Origin: Lentisphaeria bacterium
GTDB lineage: Bacteria > Verrucomicrobiota > Lentisphaeria > Victivallales > UBA1829
Length of the DNA: 10,990 nt
Reading direction: 5' to 3'
Assembly (NCBI GenBank): GCA_017540385.1
Contig: JAFYBD010000056.1
Coordinates: 1-10,990, forward strand
The notes under the pieces were generated by a model, which was given only the letters and a program-made list of their open reading frames with translations, did no database searches and was not told the DNA's origin. The first letter of the stretch is position 1. Every line of letters begins with the position of its first letter. Made by a program: the position numbers and the translations under genes. Of the stretch, positions 6,367 to 10,990 are shown one piece after another.

Positions 6367-6759
6367 ATGTCCGTAAAAATGCGCTTTGAATTCGATTCGA
6401 GGCGGCTTCTGGGGGCGGTCAACAAAGCAAATTACGCCTCTCTGCGAAGGGCGGGCGCGTATGTCCGAAAGGCCGCCAGAAACGCAGTCCATAAGTCGAA
6501 ACGAGCTTCGCAAAGGGGAACACCTCCGCACACCAGGCGCGGCCTATTGAAACGCTCGCTCCTGTTCGGCGTGGACAAAAATCGTTTGTCCGTGGTCATC
6601 GGTCCCGCCAAGAAGTTCATCGGCATCTCCATGATCGCCCATGAGTTCGGCGGTATGTACCGCAGACGCCGCTACCCGAAACGTCCCCTCATGGGACCTA
6701 CTTTGAACAAGACCGCGCCTCAGCTCCCAAAGCTGTGGGAAGACGCGGTCAAGCAATAA
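6367..6759 (+). CDS. HK97 gp10-like tail completion / head-tail protein
   Basis: The start chosen is the ATG at 6367, with AAGGA at 6351-6355 (11 bases). The longer frame from 6256 would read through the antisense promoter region and encodes residues unlike the family. The 130-aa product has an N-terminal MRFEFDSRRLL, a basic helix with paired Arg/Lys (RRAGAYVRKAARNAVHKSKR), a TPPHTRRGLLKRSLLF turn, a strand with VVIGP (76-80), the AHEFGG motif (91-96) and RPLMGPTL (106-113). The 'HE.GG' plus 'RPfm.Pal' combination is the signature of the HK97 gp10/lambda Z-like family of small basic tail completion proteins. It sits directly before the tail tube gene, as expected. The 344-base gap upstream of it is filled by the antisense cassette. 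Confidence 0.85.
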   Translation: MSVKMRFEFDSRRLLGAVNKANYASLRRAGAYVRKAARNAVHKSKRASQRGTPPHTRRGLLKRSLLFGVDKNRLSVVIGPAKKFIGISMIAHEFGGMYRRRRYPKRPLMGPTLNKTAPQLPKLWEDAVKQ

Positions 6760-6777
6760 CAATGAAAGGTATTGAAT

Positions 6778-7194
6778 ATGGCCATCAAACTTGGTCTTGA
6801 TGCAAAATTATTCCGCGGCACCGCCGGAACTCAGGGGAACATTGAGGTTACCAACGTCAAGGACGTCTCCCTCAGCCTGGAGTCCGGCGAGGCCGATGTC
6901 ACCACGCGAAAGGCAAAGGGCTGGAAGCTGAGCGTCGCCACACTCAAGGAAGCCTCTCTCGAAATCACCATCTTGTATGACACGGAAGACGAAGACTTCC
7001 TCGCGTTCAAGGAAGCATATTTCTCAAACACGCCGATCTCTCTGTTCGTGACGGACGGCGACACCACGGCACACGGGCTGGACGCTGACTTCTCGGTCAC
7101 GGGCTTCACCGTGGATCAGCCGTTGGAAGAAGCCGTCACGGTCAAGGTCACGGCAAAGCCGACTGCTTCTGACCGCGCTCCGGTTTGGGTGTGA
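6778..7194 (+). CDS. Phage tail tube (major tail) protein
   Basis: The start is placed at the ATG at 6778 (AAAGG at about 6765-6769, eight bases upstream) rather than an in-frame TTG six bases earlier. The 138-aa product forms the hexameric rings of the tail tube. The features fit the gpV/TP901-1 type tube proteins: short N-terminal strand MAIKLGLDAKLFRG, NVKDVSLSLESGEADVTTRKAKGWK (about 27-50), TLKEASLEITILYDTEDEDFLAFKEAYFS (about 56-84), and C-terminal strands with the conserved 'G.dadfsvtgf.vdqPLee.vtv.vtakp' arrangement. The length is normal for the family. Placement between the gp10-like gene and the tail chaperone genes is canonical. Confidence 0.9.
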   Translation: MAIKLGLDAKLFRGTAGTQGNIEVTNVKDVSLSLESGEADVTTRKAKGWKLSVATLKEASLEITILYDTEDEDFLAFKEAYFSNTPISLFVTDGDTTAHGLDADFSVTGFTVDQPLEEAVTVKVTAKPTASDRAPVWV

Positions 7195-7202
7195 GGTGGA
7201 CG

Positions 7203-7691
7203 ATGAAATCTTTCACTGATAACAAAGGGCGCACATGGACGCTCGAAGTCACAGTGGCGACCGTCAAACGTGTTCGGGCTCTCTGCAAGGTCGACCTCAA
7301 CAGCATCGTGGAGCTCGATAAGGACAACAAACCGTCTGCCGAATTGCTTGAACGGCTGTCCTCTGATCCCGTTCTGCTCGTAGATGAGCTCTACGCCGTC
7401 TGCAAGTCTCAGGCCGATAAGCTCGGCATCACTGACGAGGACTTCGGCGAGGCTATGGCCGGAGATGCCATCGAGCATGCAACCACGGCACTCCTGGAGG
7501 AAGTCATCAGTTTTTTCCCGGAAGCGAAGCGGATGGTCATGCAGAAGATTCTGTCTGCCAGCCGCAGGTTCAGCGAAGCCGCAAGGAAGAAACTGGAAGC
7601 CGAGCTGAACGGAGAGTTCGAGAGCCGGGTGGTCTCCACGCTGGAGCAGTTGACTGGCTCATCTGGGAATGCGCTGGAATCTGCGGAGTAG
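7203..7691 (+). CDS. Tail assembly chaperone (gpG-like)
   Basis: A 162-aa protein starting at the ATG at 7203, with GAGGTG at 7193-7198 just upstream and eight bases after the tail tube stop. It begins KSFTDNKGRTWTLEVTVATVKRVRALCKVDLN, a strand pair plus helix common to small siphovirus tail chaperones. Acidic helices follow (DPVLLVDELYAVCKSQADKLG; EDFGEAMAGDAIEHATTALLEEVISFF), then a charged helical end. In lambda, gpG and its frameshift product gpGT coat the tape measure protein during tail assembly. The next frame (-1) contains a T-like extension without its own start, which supports this identity. The C-terminal part (SSGNALESAE) is flexible and probably the region where the shift joins. 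Confidence 0.8.
   Translation: MKSFTDNKGRTWTLEVTVATVKRVRALCKVDLNSIVELDKDNKPSAELLERLSSDPVLLVDELYAVCKSQADKLGITDEDFGEAMAGDAIEHATTALLEEVISFFPEAKRMVMQKILSASRRFSEAARKKLEAELNGEFESRVVSTLEQLTGSSGNALESAE
7511..7517 (+). other. Candidate -1 slippery heptamer T_TTT_TTC in the tail chaperone gene
   Basis: The heptamer is in the correct phase: codons Ser-Phe-Phe read AGT TTT TTC in the chaperone frame. The -1 frame is open from here to the T-like stop at 7927. It is the only canonical X_XXY_YYZ site I found in the second half of the gene. It lies about 58 codons before the chaperone stop, earlier than usual, so the -1 peptide between 7517 and about 7650 would be atypical. No clear downstream stem was seen. 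Confidence 0.3.
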
Positions 7692-7927
7692 ACCCGAATG
7701 GATTCACCCTGCGCGAGCTCGTCCGTATGACGGAAGCTCGCGGCCGCTTCGAGTGGGGACAGACAGCCAGTCTGATGGCTCTGATCGCCAATGTTCTTCG
7801 TGACCCGAAGAAGAGCAGGACCGTGAAGCCGAGCGACTTCAACCCTTACAATGTGAAACCGAAAACGAAAGCGCCGGTCAGCATCCTGCGGGATATCTGG
7901 TGCAAACAGGATTCTGCACAATCCTGA
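7649..7927 (+). CDS. T-like extension of the tail assembly chaperone, in the -1 frame
   Basis: This frame is -1 relative to the chaperone and encodes about 92 residues starting near VDWLIWECAGICG and running through VDPNGFTLRELVRMTEARG, a small hydrophobic helix (TASLMALIANVL), RDPKKSRTVKPSDFNPY and a C-terminal VSILRDIW. This Leu-Arg-Glu-Leu helix followed by 'rDPkK.r...p.dFnP' is typical of the second tail chaperone product of siphoviruses. The only ATG (7727) lies inside the conserved part, so the protein is most likely made as a fusion with the upstream gene by -1 frameshifting, giving about 241 residues. Otherwise a one-base deletion has split the gene. The left boundary given is approximate. 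The stop lies inside the first copy group of the repeat array before the antisense toxin gene. Confidence 0.7.
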   Translation, partial: VDWLIWECAGICGVDPNGFTLRELVRMTEARGRFEWGQTASLMALIANVLRDPKKSRTVKPSDFNPYNVKPKTKAPVSILRDIWCKQDSAQS

Positions 7928-7988
7928 TGCCGATTCTGCACAATCCGCATGAGAGATTATGCAGAAAGTCAGAAATATTTGTGCAGAA
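7912..7988. repeat. Four 10-bp repeats, two direct and two inverted, at 22-23-bp spacing
   Basis: TTCTGCACAA occurs at 7912-7921 and 7934-7943. Its inverse TTGTGCAGAA occurs at 7979-7988, and a one-mismatch inverse, TTATGCAGAA, at 7957-7966. The first two copies extend to a 15-bp direct repeat (7910-7924 and 7932-7946). The array is symmetric about 7950 and lies between the convergent ends of the chaperone T-like frame (stop 7927) and the antisense toxin gene (stop 7993). It could form nested stems or be a protein-binding array; there is no T-run to make it a standard terminator. Confidence 0.75.
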
Positions 7989-7992
7989 GGAA

Positions 7993-8409
7993 TTACTTCT
8001 TGCTTTTCTGAAGTATCTCTACGAATTGTGCCGGAGTCACGACATATGGTTTTACCGGGAAATGACGTATGTTTCCGGTAACCAGCAAGGCATCTTCGGT
8101 TTCTCTCTCCGACATCGTTACGGCATAGAAGCAACGGTCTTTCGGATCGGTAACTTCCGGATACTCCGAGGATGCATCGGCTATGTTCAGGCAACACGCT
8201 GCAAAACGTGTCAGAACAGATTCGGCTAATTCAGCGGAGATTTTGAGTTTCCTGCGAGAAAGCACTTCCCGATATTCGGCAAGGATTTCGTCGTTTACAA
8301 GAGGGATGGTTTCCCCATTGAGAACGGAAAGAAGAACTGTCCCCGGATTTGAATTGAAATGCAGCAGAGCGGAAACCAGAACATTGGTATCGATTGCGGC
8401 GTAAATCAT
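7993..8409 (-). CDS. PIN-domain toxin of a type II toxin-antitoxin pair
   Basis: A 138-aa protein of the PIN family (COG1569-like, 'putative toxin, PIN family'), presumably an Mg-dependent ribonuclease. Visible motifs: DTNVLVSAL at the N-terminus with Asp7; a helix EILAEYREVL with Glu45; the DPKDRCFYAVT block with Asp88/Asp91; and EDALLVTGNIRHFP with Asp106 followed by the TGN-x-x-HF turn. These supply the four acidic positions expected for the active site. The length is normal. The ATG overlaps the antitoxin stop (ATGA), so translation is coupled. It lies antisense to the tail operon. The toxin function is inferred from the family and the antitoxin neighbour; the RNA target is unknown. Confidence 0.88.
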   Translation of the reverse strand: MIYAAIDTNVLVSALLHFNSNPGTVLLSVLNGETIPLVNDEILAEYREVLSRRKLKISAELAESVLTRFAACCLNIADASSEYPEVTDPKDRCFYAVTMSERETEDALLVTGNIRHFPVKPYVVTPAQFVEILQKSKK

Positions 8410-8699
8410 TTCCGGCGTTTCCTTACCGCGGCAATTTCAGCGTTGATCTCATCCAGCGTAAGCTCGGATGTTCCATTCGTTTGAGCGATATCGGAAATCT
8501 TCTTCATCGCCGCAATTGCTTCCTCTGCGGTAGGAATCGTATTCAGTTTCAGGTTGAAAGGAACGCCTCGCTCCTGAACCAGTTTGTTCAGACTCATGCG
8601 AAGATAAGTGGAAAGATCAAAACCGAGCTGTGCGCAAAGATCACTCGCTTGCTGACGGATGCTGTCGTCGATTCGGAATTGTACCAGAGCGTTTGCCAT
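8406..8699 (-). CDS. RelB/DinJ-like antitoxin
   Basis: The start is the ATG at 8699, with a perfect AAGGAGG (8713-8707) seven bases upstream; the longer frame to 8768 is rejected because it would begin in the promoter. The 97-aa product starts MANALVQFRIDDSIRQQASD, the ribbon-helix-helix strand and helix of RelB/DinJ proteins. LGFDLSTYLRMSLNKLVQERGVPF (about 25-48) follows, the second helix with the typical 'G.d.stalr.fl...v..gg.PF' pattern. The C-terminal half is a flexible Ile/Ala/Glu-rich helix plus the basic end AAVRKRRK and should wrap the toxin. It would neutralise the PIN toxin encoded immediately downstream and repress its own promoter. RelB/DinJ proteins are best known with RelE/YafQ toxins, so pairing with PIN is less usual. 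Confidence 0.87.
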   Translation of the reverse strand: MANALVQFRIDDSIRQQASDLCAQLGFDLSTYLRMSLNKLVQERGVPFNLKLNTIPTAEEAIAAMKKISDIAQTNGTSELTLDEINAEIAAVRKRRK

Positions 8700-8730
8700 A
8701 ATAAAACCTCCTTGACTGTATGATGGGAGT

Positions 8731-8775
8731 TTGTTGTTTGCATGATAATATAATGCACGACAATTCAAAATGCAA
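8731..8775 (-). promoter_or_regulatory. Promoter and likely operator of the toxin-antitoxin operon
   Basis: On the minus strand TTGCAT (8775-8770) and TATATT (8752-8747) are 17 bases apart: a weak -35 and a good -10. An imperfect dyad overlaps the -10: plus-strand TTGTTG (8731-8736) and TGCAT (8739-8743) against ATGCA (8753-8757) and CGACAA (8758-8763). A ribbon-helix-helix antitoxin is expected to bind such a dyad for autoregulation. No experimental support. Confidence 0.55.
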
Positions 8776-8827
8776 GTAGAAAGAACGAAAAAACAGGTTT
8801 TTCTTTAGACCAGACTGGAGGTTATGA

Positions 8828-10924
8828 ATGAGCACGGCAACGGGAGAAGTGAAAGCGGGACGCGCATACGTCGAGATTGTGCTGGACCAGACGAACCTTG
8901 AACGGGGACTGAAGCAGGCCCAGCAGAAGATTAAGAGCTTCGGGTCGGCTCTGACGGGCATCGGAAAGAACATGCTCGCCGTCTCCGGGGTTCTGGCTGC
9001 TCCGATGGCGTTCGCCACGAAGACGTTCGCCGACTTCGATGATGCCATGAGGATGGTCAAGGCCGTGTCCGGCGCGACCGAGGGTGAGTTCAAGAGGCTG
9101 ACTGAGGCCGCCGAGAAGCTCGGACGCGAAACTTCCTATACGGCGAAAGAGGTGGCCGAGGGCATGACGGCTATGGGGCGCATGGGCTTGAAGCCGGACG
9201 AGATTCTGTCCGCTGTCCCTGCCGTCCTGAGCCTTGCCCGTGCTACCGGAACCGAGCTCGGAGAAGCCGCCGAGATCGCCTCCAACAACATGAGGGTATT
9301 CGGCCTCGACACCTCGAAGATGGCGAACGTCGCGGACATCCTGACCGCCACGGCCAACGGATCGGCACAGACGCTGACCGACCTCGCCGAGGGGCTGAAG
9401 ATGGCTGGACCGCAGGCTGCGGCCGCGAACGACAACATCGTGAACGTGTCCGGCGCTCTCGGTGTTCTGGCGAACATGGGCATTAAGGGGTCGCTCGCTG
9501 GCACAGCCCTGCGGAAATCCTACTCGCAGTTTGCCAAAACGAAAGTACAGGACAAGCTCAAAGCAATTGGCGTGGCGACCACAGACGCCAACGGGAATCT
9601 AAGGTCGATGCCGGACATCATCGCCGACGTCGCGAAATACATGAACAAGCTCCCAACAGCCCAACGCTTGGGGTTCGCGGAGGAAATCTTCGATCTGCGC
9701 GGTTCCCTTGCCGGGCTTCAGCTTGGAGGGAACGTCCATCAGTTGGACGAGTTCATTTCGAGGTTGAAGAATGTCGGTGGCATCGCCGATCAGACGGCGG
9801 CAGAAATGGACGCGGGCATTGGAGGTGCTTTCCGAATCATGATGAGCGCAATCGAGGGCTGTCAAATCGCCATCGGGCGGGTCATCGGCGAGGCTCTCAA
9901 TCCTTATGTAAAGCGGCTATCTTCCACGCTGAATGTGGTCGCCGAATGGATCGCCGCACATAAGGAAGTAGTCATCATGGCCGTCAAGGTCGTTGCCGGA
10001 ATCGCCGCAGTCGGTGTCGGCATGATTGCCGCCGGGCTCGCCATCAAGGCGATGGCTGTCGGCGTCGGTCTGCTCTCAACAGTGTTCTTTCTGTTGAAGG
10101 CTGCTGTCCTCGCCCCGATGGTCGCCATCCAGGGATTGATCGGGCTGTTCGGGCTCCTGCAGACCGCGATGGTCGCCACAAAGGTCATCGCACTGGCGAT
10201 GTGGGCGGCGATCACTTCTCCGGCATTCCTGATCGGCGCGGCTCTTGCCGCCGTGATTGCTGTTGTTTGGGAGCTGACCGGAGCATGGGCGGCCTGCAAA
10301 GCCGAGGCGAGCGAACTTGCCGAGGACGTTACGAGCGCATTCACCTCAATCCGGGATATTGCCGGGCAGACTTGGGAAACCATCAAGACCGCTTTCATGT
10401 CCGGCGACCTCGCGGGCGCAGCCAGAGTCGGCCTTGCAGCCTTGAAGCTTGCCTGGCTGACAGGGCTCCAGCCGCTCAAGAAGGCGTGGGCTGGCTTGAA
10501 GATGTTCCTTGCCGACAGCTGGACGGTCATCGTGTATTCGATTTTGAAGCTCGGAAACAATCTCTGGTACGGGTTGCTTTATGGACTCAAGACCATCGGC
10601 AACGCTATGCAGGATGCGTGGTCCTACATCTGGAATGGCATTGTGGCGGCGTTTGAAAAGACGGTGCTGGAAATCCAAAAAGCGTGGATTCGGACGAAGG
10701 GCATCTTCGACTCCGAAGAGGAAGTCAATGCTGAAATCGCCGTAGTTGAACAGGCATACAACGACCGAAAGAGCGCCAGGGAAAGCGCAAAAGCACAGGC
10801 GTCCGCACAGCGCAAGGCCGAGCTTGCAAGCATCAACGATGACTGGGACAGAGCGAACGCGAGTGCGGATGAAGCACAGACGCAGGAGATTCTGAACACC
10901 AGAAAGCGTATCAGGACGCCCTGA
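8828..10924 (+). CDS. Tail tape measure protein, TP901 family, first (main) part, ending in an apparent frameshift
   Basis: The 698-aa frame starts at an ATG six bases after GGAGG (8817-8821). It sets tail length and spans the inner tube. The N-terminus (LDQTNLERGLKQAQQKIKSFG) and the block FDDAMRMVKAVSGATEGEFKRLTEAAEKLG with TSYTAKEVAEGMTAMGRMGL (about 72-125) are typical of PhageMin_Tail/TP901 tape measures, as is the later ANMGIKGSLAGTALRK segment. Residues about 378-487 form a long hydrophobic region with several potential membrane helices, and the remainder is helical with an Ala/Lys/Glu-rich coiled coil from about 630. The last residues (RKRIRTP) leave this pattern, whereas the -1 frame continues it; see the next entry. 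The antisense toxin-antitoxin pair separates it from the tail chaperone genes. Confidence 0.9.
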   Translation: MSTATGEVKAGRAYVEIVLDQTNLERGLKQAQQKIKSFGSALTGIGKNMLAVSGVLAAPMAFATKTFADFDDAMRMVKAVSGATEGEFKRLTEAAEKLGRETSYTAKEVAEGMTAMGRMGLKPDEILSAVPAVLSLARATGTELGEAAEIASNNMRVFGLDTSKMANVADILTATANGSAQTLTDLAEGLKMAGPQAAAANDNIVNVSGALGVLANMGIKGSLAGTALRKSYSQFAKTKVQDKLKAIGVATTDANGNLRSMPDIIADVAKYMNKLPTAQRLGFAEEIFDLRGSLAGLQLGGNVHQLDEFISRLKNVGGIADQTAAEMDAGIGGAFRIMMSAIEGCQIAIGRVIGEALNPYVKRLSSTLNVVAEWIAAHKEVVIMAVKVVAGIAAVGVGMIAAGLAIKAMAVGVGLLSTVFFLLKAAVLAPMVAIQGLIGLFGLLQTAMVATKVIALAMWAAITSPAFLIGAALAAVIAVVWELTGAWAACKAEASELAEDVTSAFTSIRDIAGQTWETIKTAFMSGDLAGAARVGLAALKLAWLTGLQPLKKAWAGLKMFLADSWTVIVYSILKLGNNLWYGLLYGLKTIGNAMQDAWSYIWNGIVAAFEKTVLEIQKAWIRTKGIFDSEEEVNAEIAVVEQAYNDRKSARESAKAQASAQRKAELASINDDWDRANASADEAQTQEILNTRKRIRTP

Positions 10925-10990
10925 CCGGAGCAGCCGAGGAAATCGCCAGCGCGCGAGCTGCCTGGCAGGAAGCAATGGACGAGGTCAAGC
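10873..10990 (+). CDS. Continuation of the tape measure protein in the -1 frame (3' end outside window)
   Basis: After a stop at 10870-10872 the -1 frame is open to the window edge. From about 10900 it reads QKAYQDALTGAAEEIA, then Ala/Arg/Trp/Glu-rich residues up to MDEVK, matching the coiled-coil character of the upstream tape measure and much better than the main frame's RKRIRTP end. The two parts are joined if one base is missing from this sequence (or two are extra) between 10873 and about 10900. No canonical slippery heptamer is in phase here. This suggests either a broken gene or a sequencing/assembly indel. The left boundary is only the opening of the frame. Confidence 0.65.

Noticed and set aside
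7912..7988. The repeat array as a CRISPR
   Set aside because: Repeats are only 10 bp, the last two are inverted, and spacers of 12-13 bp are far too short.
8791..8806. AAAAA-CAGG-TTTTT as a terminator before the tape measure gene
   Set aside because: A 5-bp A-T stem is too weak; likely just A/T-rich leader sequence.
9904..10560. 218-codon minus-strand frame opposite the tape measure gene
   Set aside because: Ala/Thr-rich complement of the hydrophobic tape measure region, without start signals.

Overview
The window is a stretch of tailed-phage (siphovirus-type) morphogenesis genes, almost certainly from a prophage or phage of a Gram-negative-like bacterium. Genes use clear AGGAG/GAGGAG ribosome binding sites and a sigma-70-like promoter, and the base composition looks moderately GC-rich. 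The host cannot be fixed from the sequence alone. The mix of a GpA-type terminase, a lambda-family portal and a fused prohead protease/Mu gpT-like capsid is compatible with phages of the PVC group (e.g. Lentisphaerae), but that is a weak impression, not a demonstrated assignment.

Layout, head module (+ strand, 1-5021): the C-terminal part of the terminase large subunit runs in from the left edge. It is followed by a 67-aa protein in the lambda gpW position, the portal, a 667-aa protease-scaffold-major capsid fusion, and a DUF2190 capsid decoration protein with an extra C-terminal helical tail. Connector and tail module (+ strand, 5024-7927): an FII-like head-tail joining protein, a small one-TM protein, a putative tail terminator, an HK97 gp10-like tail completion protein, the tail tube protein, and a tail assembly chaperone (G) whose T-like extension lies in the -1 frame without a usable start. 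The TP901-type tape measure protein starts at 8828. It is cut by an apparent frameshift near 10.9 kb, and its true continuation runs off the right edge in the -1 frame.

Two cassettes are transcribed against this operon (- strand). The first (6021-6320) is a complete single-gene unit: a near-consensus promoter, a good RBS, a 58-aa very basic protein that I do not recognise, and a rho-independent terminator. The second (about 7993-8775) is a type II toxin-antitoxin pair, a RelB/DinJ-like antitoxin followed by a PIN-domain toxin, with a promoter overlapped by an imperfect dyad. At its downstream edge, where it converges with the tail chaperone genes, sit four copies of a 10-bp element arranged as two direct and two inverted copies at 22-23-bp spacing.

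The structural genes would act in the usual order: terminase and portal package DNA into a prohead made by the fusion protein, decoration and connector proteins finish the head, and the tail genes build a tail whose length is set by the tape measure. The two antisense cassettes look like lysogeny-expressed cargo ('morons'). I see no new defence system here. The least explained items are the 58-aa cargo gene, the repeat array at 7912-7988, and the internal start inside the protease-capsid fusion.
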